DNA from: Pseudomonas sp. 5P_3.1_Bac2
Lineage (GTDB): Bacteria > Pseudomonadota > Gammaproteobacteria > Pseudomonadales > Pseudomonadaceae
DNA: 64,000 nucleotides
Reading direction: 5' to 3'
NCBI RefSeq assembly: GCF_025465995.1
Contig: NZ_JANLNY010000017.1
Span: 33,813 to 97,812 of the forward strand
The notes below the pieces were generated by a model. That model searched no databases. It saw nothing but the letters and a program-made list of their open reading frames with translations, and had not been told where the DNA came from. This document shows positions 49,189 to 57,315 of this stretch, one piece after another. How positions within the stretch are numbered: position 1 is the stretch's first letter; each line of letters opens with the position of its first letter. The translations under genes were made by a program, and so were the position numbers.

Positions 49189-50318
49189 TGGATTACCGTG
49201 ACACACCCGCCGAAGCCAAATTCCGTCTGGAACTGCGCGAATGGTTCAAACACAACATTCCGGCCAACTGGCGTGACATCACCTCCATCGAAGGTCAGCG
49301 CGTCCTGCAAAAAAGCTGGCACCAAGCCCTCTATGCAGGCGGTTATATGGGCCTCAACTGGCCCAAGGAATACGGCGGCCAGGGCCTTGAGGCCAGCTAC
49401 GACGCCATTCTCAACGATGAGGCCAGCCGCGCTGACTCGCCGCGCCTGCCGGCCATGGTCAACTACTTAGGCCGCGCCATCTTCACTTACGGCACCGAGG
49501 AGCAGAAGCAGCAGTTCCTGCCGACCCTGCTCAGCGGTGAGGTGCAGTGGTGCCAAGGTTTTAGTGAACCAGGGGCAGGCTCTGACCTGGCTTCACTGCG
49601 CACCCGCGCAGAACGCGACGGGCAGACCTACGTAGTTAACGGCCAGAAGATGTGGACCAGTGGCGCCTTGTTTGCTGACTGGTGCCTGCTGCTGGCCCGC
49701 ACAGACAGCAGTGTGGCCAAGCACAAAGGCATATCCTGCCTGCTCACGCCGCTCAACGCCCCCGGCATCACCGTGCAACCCATTGTGTTGCACAGTGGCG
49801 ACCCGGAAACCGCAGAAGTGTTTTTTGACGACGTGCGTATTCCCGAAAGCCAGCGCATCGGTAGTGAAGGTGAAGGTTGGCGCATCGCCATGACCACCGT
49901 CTCTTACGAGCGTGGCGCTTCGGATACGGGCTCCATCTCGACCCTGCGTCGTCAGCTGCACGAACTCGAAGAAATTGCGCAAGCACGCGGTCTGCTGGCA
50001 GATCCGGCCACCCGGCAAAAGCTGGCCAAGGCCTATGTCGACATCCAGGTCTTGAGCCTCAATGTGGCCCAGCAACTGTCCATGCGCTTGGCGGGCCGAG
50101 CCCCTGGCCCGGAAGGCTCCGTGGGCAAGCTGCTGTGGTCCAGAGCCGCGCAATACACCATGCATGTCGCGCTCGACATATTGGGCGCAGATGCACTCAA
50201 CGGCCATGCGCCGCGCTGGTTGGCCGAGTACTTCACCTCGCGTCCAGTGAGCGTCTACGGCGGTTCTTCGCAAATCCAGAAAAACATTCTCGCCCGCATG
50301 CTCGACATGCCGCGCTGA
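49188..50318 (+). CDS. Acyl-CoA dehydrogenase, catalytic subunit (ChsE2/Scd B-type)
   Basis: A 376-residue acyl-CoA dehydrogenase with QGFSEPGAGSDLASL and a FAD/substrate region KMWTSGALFADW. At the classic C-terminal catalytic position the sequence reads YGGSSQIQ (no Glu); Glu241 in SYERG is at the alternative position and is the likely base. Translationally coupled to the preceding subunit. Probably oxidises the CoA thioester of a steroid with a short side chain, passing electrons to ETF. Confidence 0.88.
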   Translation: MDYRDTPAEAKFRLELREWFKHNIPANWRDITSIEGQRVLQKSWHQALYAGGYMGLNWPKEYGGQGLEASYDAILNDEASRADSPRLPAMVNYLGRAIFTYGTEEQKQQFLPTLLSGEVQWCQGFSEPGAGSDLASLRTRAERDGQTYVVNGQKMWTSGALFADWCLLLARTDSSVAKHKGISCLLTPLNAPGITVQPIVLHSGDPETAEVFFDDVRIPESQRIGSEGEGWRIAMTTVSYERGASDTGSISTLRRQLHELEEIAQARGLLADPATRQKLAKAYVDIQVLSLNVAQQLSMRLAGRAPGPEGSVGKLLWSRAAQYTMHVALDILGADALNGHAPRWLAEYFTSRPVSVYGGSSQIQKNILARMLDMPR

Positions 50319-50335
50319 TCCTTGGAGCACAGTTT

Positions 50336-51094
50336 ATGCGTTTACAAAATCGGATTGCCGTCATCACTGGCGCCTCACAAGGCATTGGCCGCTGCATTGC
50401 ACAACGCTATGCGCAAGAAGGCGCAGCAGTGGCTGTGGTGGATGTCAACGTGGCAGGGGGTGAGGAAACCGCAGCGCTGATTCAAGCGGCAGGTGGCCGT
50501 GCGCTATTTGTCCGTTGTGACATTTCCAAACGCGAAGAAGTTAATGCCGCAGCAGCCCTGATCAAAAGCGAACTGGGCGCTATCGACATTCTGGTCAATA
50601 ACGCAGGTATCACCCGCCCCGCCATGCTGCACAAGATGACTGACAGCGAATGGACGCAAGTTATTGATGTGCACATGCATGGCTCCTTCTATTGGTTGCA
50701 GGCCGTGGTCCACGACATGATCGAGCGGCAGTGGGGGCGGATTATCTTCGTCAGCTCCTCCACCGCGCAAAACGGCTCGATTGGTCAGATCAACTATGCC
50801 GCGGCTAAGTCCGCCATGCTCGGCATGATGCGCACCGCCGCCCGCGAGCTGGGTAAGCACAACATTCTGGTCAACGCCGTGGCGCCAGCAGCCGCCACAG
50901 AAATGACCAAAACCATCATGAACGACCCTAAGTTCGCCGAACAACGCGCCGCCGCACTCAAGCAACACCCACTGCGGCGCTCGGCCGAAGCCGACGAAAT
51001 TGCTCCGACCTTCATTTACCTCGCCAGCGCCGAGTCCTCCTACATGACCGGCCAGGTCCTGTCGGTCGACGGCGGCTCCATGCTGGTGCGCTAA
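50336..51094 (+). CDS. Short-chain dehydrogenase/reductase (FabG-like)
   Basis: A 252-residue classical SDR with TGASQGIG, NNAGIT, SSSTAQ and YAAAK (catalytic Ser, Tyr, Lys). It may oxidise a 3-hydroxyacyl-CoA made by the MaoC hydratase or a ring hydroxyl. A TTGGAG ribosome binding site is 8 bases before the ATG. It lies between the dehydrogenase pair and the CoA ligase in the operon. Confidence 0.87.
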   Translation: MRLQNRIAVITGASQGIGRCIAQRYAQEGAAVAVVDVNVAGGEETAALIQAAGGRALFVRCDISKREEVNAAAALIKSELGAIDILVNNAGITRPAMLHKMTDSEWTQVIDVHMHGSFYWLQAVVHDMIERQWGRIIFVSSSTAQNGSIGQINYAAAKSAMLGMMRTAARELGKHNILVNAVAPAAATEMTKTIMNDPKFAEQRAAALKQHPLRRSAEADEIAPTFIYLASAESSYMTGQVLSVDGGSMLVR

Positions 51095-51128
51095 GCACCG
51101 TGGCGTTGATTAAATAAGGATCATCACA

Positions 51129-53237
51129 ATGACAACATACAACTCGAACGGCCTGGACCGGTTACTCGCTCCGCAATCCATTGCCATGGTCGGTGCGTCC
51201 AACAACCTGTACAGCATTGGCGGTTTGGTCTTTGCCAATATCAAGCGCTCGTTCAACGGCAGCTTGTTCCCTATTCACCCCAAAGATACTGAAGTGCAAG
51301 GGCTGACGGCCTACAGCGAGATCAACGCGCTGCCGCAAAACGTCGATCTGGTGGTCATCGCCGTCGCCAGCCATGCCGTCGAAGCCATCATCGAACAGGC
51401 TGTCGCCAAGCGCGTGGGCGGCGTGGTGCTGCTCTCGTCCGGCTTTGCCGAAGCCGGTGCAGAAGGCATGGCCTTGCAGGCGCGGATTGCCGAAAAAGCC
51501 CGTGCGGGAGGGGTGCGCGTCATCGGTCCAAACTGCATTGGCTACCTGAATATCGCCGGTGGCGTTATGGCCAACTTTGCCCTGACGCCGGATGAGCCCT
51601 TGCCTCCAGGCGGCAGCGTAGCCTTGGTGTCGCAAAGCGGTGGGTTTGGCTCTTACCTGACCACCAAAGGGTTGCTCACGGGCCTGCGCCTGGGTTGGTT
51701 TGTCAGCACCGGTAACGAGCTGGACGTCAATATCGCCGCTGTGCTGCGCTATCTGGTCGAACAGCCTGAGGTCAAGGTCATGCTGGCCTTCAGCGAAACC
51801 CTGCGCGACCCGGAGGTATTTATTGCCGCCGCCCGCCGCGCCCAGGAGCTCGACAAACCGCTCGTCATCCTCAAGGCCGGGCGCTCCGAAGCCGCGGCTA
51901 AGGCCGCCATGAGCCACACGGCCTCGGTGGTCGGTGCGGTCAATGTGTTTGATGCGGTTTGCCGCCAGTACGGTGTAATCGTGGCGCACAGCATGGAAGA
52001 AATGCTCGACCTGGGCATGATTTTCCAAGATGGCCGCCGCGTCAAAAACAACCGCGTGGCCGTCATGACAACCTCCGGCGGTACTGGTGTGTTACTGGCG
52101 GATGAGTCCGCCCTGAATGGTCTGGACGTCCCCACCTTTCCGGCTGATGAACAACAAAAGATGCTCGATGTGCTGCACACGCCGTTCTTCGGCAGCGTGG
52201 CCAATCCCATCGACACCACCGCCGCCATTCAGCCGGATGCGCTCAAGGCGGTACAACAACTGGTTGCCCACAGCCCGTCGGTGGACATGCTCACCACCGT
52301 GACCTGGGCCCGCGCCATTGAGGCCGCTAAAGACCTGGTCAAGCTCTACCAGAACACCGACAAGCCTCTGGCCGTCCTGTCTACCGATTTGGTTGAGCCA
52401 CTCAAAGAAGCCGGTGTACCGACTTACACCGACCCACAGCGGGTCGCCAAGTCGCTGGCGGCTCTGTACCGCTTCTCGACGCGTACGGCCACCAGCGCCA
52501 GCACCTTCACCCCTAACGCCCAGCGTGTGGCACGCAGTCGTCAACATCTGGAGCTGCCTGCCGGTGAGTTTGTGCTGATGGAGGCCCAGGGCAAGCGCCT
52601 GTTTGCCGAATACGGCATCGCGGTAACAGCCGAAGAATGGGTACACAGCGCAGATCAGGCCGTCGCGGCGGCGGCCCGCATCGGTGGCAAGGTCGTGATC
52701 AAGGTCATGTCCTACCAACTGCCGCACAAGTCCGACGTTGGCGCCATTCGCCTTGGTTTGCAGGGTGATCAAGCCATACGCGAGGCCTATCAGAGCATGC
52801 TCGAAGAAGTCGCGCAGCGTGCGCCACATGCCGTACTTGATGGGGTTCTGGTGCAGCAAATGGTGCCGGCACGCATGGAACTCACTTGCGGCCTGCAACG
52901 CGATGAGGTGTTTGGCCCGATGGTCGCTGTAGGTTTAGGTGGCGTGCTGGTGGAGCAGTTGGCTGAAACCACCTTGCTGCGCCCGCCCTTCAGTCTCGAA
53001 ACCGCCCGCCAGGCGCTCGGCCAATTGCTCCAAGGGCGTTTGGTCCAGGGCCGCCGTGGTCTGTCCCACGATGAGCAAGAGCAGATCGCCGCCATCATGG
53101 TCGGCGTGGGCAACCTGGCGCTGGAGCACGACAACATCAGCGAAGTCGATATCAACCCGATCCGCGTCGATGCAGGCAAAGCCTACGCCGCAGATGCGTT
53201 GGTAGTACTGGCTGGCGCCCCTGAAGCGGCCCATTAA
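51129..53237 (+). CDS. Acyl-CoA synthetase, ADP-forming (acetate-CoA ligase family)
   Basis: A 702-residue fused ligase: CoA-binding domain (about 1-135), succinyl-CoA ligase-like domain (about 150-450) and ATP-grasp domain (about 480-700). The phosphohistidine position His263 (SHTAS) is present. These enzymes make acyl-CoA with release of ADP. In this operon it would activate a steroid carboxylate, a job normally done by AMP-forming ligases in known steroid degraders; it could instead recycle acetyl- or propionyl-CoA. Between an SDR and the MaoC genes. Confidence 0.87.
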   Translation: MTTYNSNGLDRLLAPQSIAMVGASNNLYSIGGLVFANIKRSFNGSLFPIHPKDTEVQGLTAYSEINALPQNVDLVVIAVASHAVEAIIEQAVAKRVGGVVLLSSGFAEAGAEGMALQARIAEKARAGGVRVIGPNCIGYLNIAGGVMANFALTPDEPLPPGGSVALVSQSGGFGSYLTTKGLLTGLRLGWFVSTGNELDVNIAAVLRYLVEQPEVKVMLAFSETLRDPEVFIAAARRAQELDKPLVILKAGRSEAAAKAAMSHTASVVGAVNVFDAVCRQYGVIVAHSMEEMLDLGMIFQDGRRVKNNRVAVMTTSGGTGVLLADESALNGLDVPTFPADEQQKMLDVLHTPFFGSVANPIDTTAAIQPDALKAVQQLVAHSPSVDMLTTVTWARAIEAAKDLVKLYQNTDKPLAVLSTDLVEPLKEAGVPTYTDPQRVAKSLAALYRFSTRTATSASTFTPNAQRVARSRQHLELPAGEFVLMEAQGKRLFAEYGIAVTAEEWVHSADQAVAAAARIGGKVVIKVMSYQLPHKSDVGAIRLGLQGDQAIREAYQSMLEEVAQRAPHAVLDGVLVQQMVPARMELTCGLQRDEVFGPMVAVGLGGVLVEQLAETTLLRPPFSLETARQALGQLLQGRLVQGRRGLSHDEQEQIAAIMVGVGNLALEHDNISEVDINPIRVDAGKAYAADALVVLAGAPEAAH

Positions 53238-53246
53238 GGAGCAGAC

Positions 53247-53726
53247 ATGGCAGATCAATCCCTGATCGGCTACCAGTTTCCAGCGTTTCGGTTCAAGGTC
53301 GAGGAAGGCAAAGTGGCGGAGTTCGCCAAGGCGATTTTCGCCACTGACCCTTGCTATCTCGACCTTCAAGCGGCGTACCAGCAGGGCTTTTTGTCCTTGC
53401 TGGTTCCACCGACATTCAGCACCGCAACCCTGCATTGGCAGCCGCAGCATCAAGGCAACCCGCTAAACCTCGACCTGAGCCGCGTGCTGGCCGGCGGCAA
53501 CGAGTGGGAATACCTGCGCCCCATCGTCGCCGGTGAGACCTTTATCGTGCGCACACACATTGCCGACGTCAGTAAAAAACAAGGTTCCCGCGGCGAGATG
53601 ACACTGATCATCCGTGAAATGGGCTTCTACGACGAGACCGACAGCCCGGCTCTGATCGCTCGCAGCACCATCATCGAAATGCCTCCGGTAACTGCCCAGC
53701 AAGCCGCCGAGGAACACACGTCATGA
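53247..53726 (+). CDS. MaoC-like protein without hydratase motif (N-terminal half type)
   Basis: A 159-residue hotdog-fold protein of the FAS1-like dehydratase/MaoC N-terminal family (VPPTFSTATLHW, GNEWEYLRPIVAGETF). It lacks the Asp-x4-His hydratase motif, so by analogy with ChsH2 it would be the non-catalytic half of a heteromeric enoyl-CoA hydratase. Its stop overlaps the next gene start by 4 bases. Confidence 0.83.
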   Translation: MADQSLIGYQFPAFRFKVEEGKVAEFAKAIFATDPCYLDLQAAYQQGFLSLLVPPTFSTATLHWQPQHQGNPLNLDLSRVLAGGNEWEYLRPIVAGETFIVRTHIADVSKKQGSRGEMTLIIREMGFYDETDSPALIARSTIIEMPPVTAQQAAEEHTS

Positions 53727-54175
53727 GCACTTTGATAAAGGCTTTCAGCGTCGGCGAGCAGGCAGCAGAACGTCGGGTCGGCCCTCTCAGCCGTACCGAC
53801 ATAGTGCGCTACGCAGGGGCCGGCGGCGACTTCAATCCGATCCACCATGACGAGACTTTCGCTCAACGCGCCGGTTATCCCAGCGTGTTTGCCCATGGTC
53901 TGCTCACCGCCGGCATCCTCTCGACCTACGCCAGCGAATGGCTGGGCCTGACCGCCCTGCGCAAATATGCCGTGCGCTACGTGGCGCAAGTCTGGCCGGG
54001 AGACACCTTGATCCTCAGCGGCCAGGTGGATGCGGTGCAAAGCAGCGCCGATGGCAAGCACATCGTCACGTGCTCCTTGCTGGTTCAGCGCGAGGCCAAC
54101 GGTCAACGCCAGGACGTGCTCAAGGCCTCTGCCATCGCCCACTACGCCCAACCCAAAGGTGAATCAGATGCGTGA
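53723..54175 (+). CDS. MaoC-like enoyl-CoA hydratase, catalytic subunit (ChsH1-like)
   Basis: A 150-residue hotdog hydratase with the hydratase-2 motif YAGAGGDFNPIHHDE, giving Asp36 and His41. It probably pairs with the preceding MaoC-like protein to hydrate a steroid enoyl-CoA. It overlaps the downstream DUF35 gene by 8 bases. Confidence 0.87.
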   Translation: MSTLIKAFSVGEQAAERRVGPLSRTDIVRYAGAGGDFNPIHHDETFAQRAGYPSVFAHGLLTAGILSTYASEWLGLTALRKYAVRYVAQVWPGDTLILSGQVDAVQSSADGKHIVTCSLLVQREANGQRQDVLKASAIAHYAQPKGESDA

Positions 54176-54548
54176 TGTTCACGAGACGGCGCCCTATCAG
54201 CGCTACCTTGAGGGCTTGGCCCGTGGCGCACTGGTCTATCAGACCTGCGCCAGCTGCCATAAAGCGATCTTTTATCCACGCCCCGGCTGCCCATTCTGCG
54301 GCGCGCTGGACCTCAGTCTGCAAGACAGCAAAGGCCTCGGCACGCTGTACTCGGTCAGCGTGGTTTACGACAAAGTCCAGAACTACAACTTGGTTCTGGT
54401 CGATCTGGATGAAGGCTTTCGCATGATGAGCTGCGTGCCGGACTGTGCAGCCCCCGCTATCGGCAGCCGGGTAAAAGCCCGCCTAGAGCAACTGGATGAT
54501 CAGGAGCCACGCATCGTGTTTGATCTGGTCGAAGGAGACGCAGCATGA
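54168..54548 (+). CDS. DUF35 OB-fold/zinc-ribbon protein (partner of the Ltp2-like aldolase)
   Basis: A 126-residue protein with a zinc ribbon (Cys27, Cys30, Cys41, Cys44) followed by an OB-fold (TLYSVSVVYDKVQ). In Mycobacterium and in Pseudomonas Chol1 the DUF35 domain of ChsH2/Shy binds and is needed by the side-chain aldolase. Here it is a free-standing protein. Overlaps both neighbours, so its level is likely matched to the aldolase. Confidence 0.86.
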   Translation: MRDVHETAPYQRYLEGLARGALVYQTCASCHKAIFYPRPGCPFCGALDLSLQDSKGLGTLYSVSVVYDKVQNYNLVLVDLDEGFRMMSCVPDCAAPAIGSRVKARLEQLDDQEPRIVFDLVEGDAA

Positions 54549-55717
54549 GCCTCCAGCATTTGCGCGGCAAAGCCGCCATTGTAGGCCTGGCCGAATCCGA
54601 TTTAGGCGACGTTGGCCCTCAGCGCTATGCCATCGAGCTGGCCGCTCAGGCGGCCTACCGTGCCCTGGAAGACGCAGGCTTACGCACCACGGACGTAGAT
54701 GGTTTGTTCAGTTGTGTGATGGGCCGCTTCATGAGCAATCTGGATTTCGGCGAATACCTTGGCATTCGGCCGCGCTACAGTGACAGCGGCAATATCGGCG
54801 GCAGCTCTTTCCTGTCGTATCTGTTCCACGCGGCGGCAGCGATTAACGCCGGCTTATGCGACACCGCCCTGATTGTCTATGGCAGCACCCCTCGGGCAGA
54901 CGGCCATCGGCGTCAGGCAATGACCGGCCTACAAGAGCGGCCCAATTACGAAGCGGCGTACAAACCACGTCACCCGGTTTCCGGCTATGCCTTGGCCACC
55001 GCGCGCCATATGCACCAATACGGCACCACCCGCGAACAACTGGCCGAGGTGGCCGTGGCTGCCCGCGCGTGGGCGCAGTTAAACCCGGTGGCCTTCCACT
55101 ACGGCAAAGGCCCGCTGAGCATTGGCGAAGTGCTGGAGAGCAAGATGGTCTCCAGCCCATTAAGCATTCGCGACTGCTGCCTGGTTACCGATGGCGGTGG
55201 CGCGCTGGTGATCACCAGTGCCGAACGCGCCAAGCAACTGCGCAAGCCTCCGGTGTACCTGCTGGGTGCGGGTGAAGCCCACTCCCACCGCAGCATTTCG
55301 CAGATGCCCGACCTCACCACCAGCTGCGCGGTGGAGTCCTCCGCACGCGCCTATGCCATGGCCGGAATCAAACCGGCTGATGTGGATGTCTTGCAGCTCT
55401 ACGACGCCTTCACCATCAACCCGATCATGTTTCTTGAAGACCTCGGTTTCTGCGCCAAGGGTGAAGGCGGCGCCTTTGTTGCCGATGGCCGTATCGCCCC
55501 AGGCGGCAGCCTGCCAGTGAATACGAACGGTGGCGGTTTAGCCTATTGCCACCCCGGCATGTACGGCATTTTTGCGCTGATTGAGGCCGCCCGCCAGATT
55601 CGCGGTGAGGCCGGCGCGCGCCAGCAAAACAAGGTCGAAATCGCCCTGGCACAAGGTAACGGTGGCCAGTTCTCCAGCCAGGTCACCGCCATTCTCGGCA
55701 CGGAGAACACCCTATGA
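54545..55717 (+). CDS. Ltp2-like thiolase-fold steroid aldolase
   Basis: A 390-residue thiolase superfamily protein. The usual nucleophile Cys region reads GGSSFLSYLF (Ser, no Cys), and the later motifs are YDAFT (Tyr286) and HPGMYG (Tyr340), as in Ltp2/Sal aldolases which cleave the side-chain hydroxyacyl-CoA by retro-aldol reaction. ATGA overlaps couple it to the DUF35 gene upstream and the crotonase downstream. Substrate inferred: CoA thioester of a C22-type steroid acid. Confidence 0.85.
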   Translation: MSLQHLRGKAAIVGLAESDLGDVGPQRYAIELAAQAAYRALEDAGLRTTDVDGLFSCVMGRFMSNLDFGEYLGIRPRYSDSGNIGGSSFLSYLFHAAAAINAGLCDTALIVYGSTPRADGHRRQAMTGLQERPNYEAAYKPRHPVSGYALATARHMHQYGTTREQLAEVAVAARAWAQLNPVAFHYGKGPLSIGEVLESKMVSSPLSIRDCCLVTDGGGALVITSAERAKQLRKPPVYLLGAGEAHSHRSISQMPDLTTSCAVESSARAYAMAGIKPADVDVLQLYDAFTINPIMFLEDLGFCAKGEGGAFVADGRIAPGGSLPVNTNGGGLAYCHPGMYGIFALIEAARQIRGEAGARQQNKVEIALAQGNGGQFSSQVTAILGTENTL

Positions 55718-56472
55718 GCTGCGTGCTGCGCGAACGTCACGGCGACGTCTTGCTGATTACATTAAATCGCCCGGAGGTCCTCAACAGCTTCAATGGCGAG
55801 CTGCATCAGGGCTTATCTGATGCCTGGTATGAGGCCAGTTCAGCTGACGTGCGAGCGGTGGTATTAACCGGGGCGGGCCGCGCTTTCTGCGCAGGAGCAG
55901 ACCTGCACTCCCCGCCCGCGCCGGACACGCTGGGGCACAACACCCTGCGCCATACCTTCAACAGCCACACCCTGGCCATGGCCGCGCTGGATAAACCGGT
56001 CATCGCCGCGATTAATGGCGCCGCTGCTGGTGCCGGGCTTTCGCTGGCCTGTGCGGCGGACATTCAGTTGGCGTCGAGCCACGCCAAGTTTGTTCCTGCC
56101 TTCGTTGATATAGGCCTGGTGCCCGATGCCGGTGGCAGTTGGTTTATCCACCGCCTGCTGGGCTACTCAAGGGCCTTCCAGTGGCTGGCCAGCAACCAGC
56201 GTCTGGATGCTCAGCAAGCCTTGCAATGGGGCTTGGTCAGTCAAGTCGTTGAGCCTGAACAACTGCTGCCAGAAGCCCTGAGCCTGGCCCAACAGCTCGC
56301 CAGTAAACCCGGTGCAGCAATCGGCCTGACTAAACGCTTACTGACCCAGGCAAGCCGGAACAGCCTGGCTGAGCAACTAGAGGCCGAGACGGCTCTGCAA
56401 AACCTCGCTGTCAACGACCCAGCCCGCGCCAAAGCCCGCGCGGCCATGTTGGAAAAACTTTCCCGAGGCTAA
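55714..56472 (+). CDS. Crotonase-family enoyl-CoA hydratase/isomerase (PaaG-like residues)
   Basis: A 252-residue crotonase-fold protein with the oxyanion segment FCAGADL and ALDKPVIAAINGAAAG. The two catalytic Glu of enoyl-CoA hydratase are replaced (Ser110, Phe130), but an Asp (Asp138 in VPDAGG) is at the PaaG isomerase position. It may shift a double bond or open a ring rather than add water. Overlaps the aldolase stop by 4 bases. Confidence 0.82.
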   Translation: MSCVLRERHGDVLLITLNRPEVLNSFNGELHQGLSDAWYEASSADVRAVVLTGAGRAFCAGADLHSPPAPDTLGHNTLRHTFNSHTLAMAALDKPVIAAINGAAAGAGLSLACAADIQLASSHAKFVPAFVDIGLVPDAGGSWFIHRLLGYSRAFQWLASNQRLDAQQALQWGLVSQVVEPEQLLPEALSLAQQLASKPGAAIGLTKRLLTQASRNSLAEQLEAETALQNLAVNDPARAKARAAMLEKLSRG

Positions 56473-56499
56473 TCCAGCCCACTGTTTAGCGGAGTTCCC

Positions 56500-57309
56500 A
56501 TGATTGATTACGGACGTTTTCGCAGCATCTTGGCTGAACGCCAGGACCATGTACTGATCTTGACCCTGAACCGCCCCGAGCGTCTCAATGCCGTTGGCGA
56601 CGACATGCACGAAGGCCTGGAGGCCATTCTGACGGACTTGCGCAATGACCCCAGCGTGCGCGCCGTGGTACTGCAAGCGGCCGGGCGGGCGTTCTGTGTG
56701 GGCGGCGACGTCAAGTCTTTTGGCGAAGAGCCCCAGACCGAAATGACGCCCTATGAAACCATGCAAGTGGTGACCCGCAGCGCCGCCCACCTGATTGAGT
56801 GCTTTATCAACACCCCGCAGCCACTGATCGGTGCCGTACAAGGCTACGCCATGGGCCTGGGCGCAACCCTGGCCCTGATGTGCGACGTGCTGCTGGTGGC
56901 GGAGGATGCACAAATTGCCGACACCCATGTGCCCGTGGGATTGGTCGCCGGTGACGGTGGCGCACTGGCCTGGCCATTGGCAATGCCATTCAATACCGCC
57001 AAGTACTACCTCATGACCGGTGAGCGCATCAACGCTCAGGACGCCGTCCGCCTGGGCCTGGCCCTCAAAGCGGTCGCCCCCGACGAGTTGCAGGCGCAGG
57101 CGCTGAACATGGCCGTGAAAATGGCCCAGCTGCCACCTCTGGCGGTGCAAGGCACCAAGCGCGCCCTTAACCAGATTCTGCGCCATCACAGCCAACTGAC
57201 TCTGGACATGGGACTGCAACTGGAAGCCGCGACCTTCCTCAGCAAGGACCATAAAGAAGCGGTCAGCGCCTTTATGGAAAAACGCAGCGCAACTTTTGCC
57301 GGACGCTAA
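56500..57309 (+). CDS. Crotonase-family protein
   Basis: A 269-residue crotonase-fold protein. The fold landmarks are clear (FCVGGDV, QPLIGAVQGYAMGLGATLALMCD split around AVQGYA), yet both hydratase Glu positions differ (Thr123, His143). The reaction is therefore uncertain; it could be a hydrolase, lyase or isomerase for a CD-ring CoA ester. It has a GGAG ribosome binding site and lies 27 bases after the previous crotonase gene. Confidence 0.8.
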   Translation: MIDYGRFRSILAERQDHVLILTLNRPERLNAVGDDMHEGLEAILTDLRNDPSVRAVVLQAAGRAFCVGGDVKSFGEEPQTEMTPYETMQVVTRSAAHLIECFINTPQPLIGAVQGYAMGLGATLALMCDVLLVAEDAQIADTHVPVGLVAGDGGALAWPLAMPFNTAKYYLMTGERINAQDAVRLGLALKAVAPDELQAQALNMAVKMAQLPPLAVQGTKRALNQILRHHSQLTLDMGLQLEAATFLSKDHKEAVSAFMEKRSATFAGR

Positions 57310-57315
57310 CCGCCT

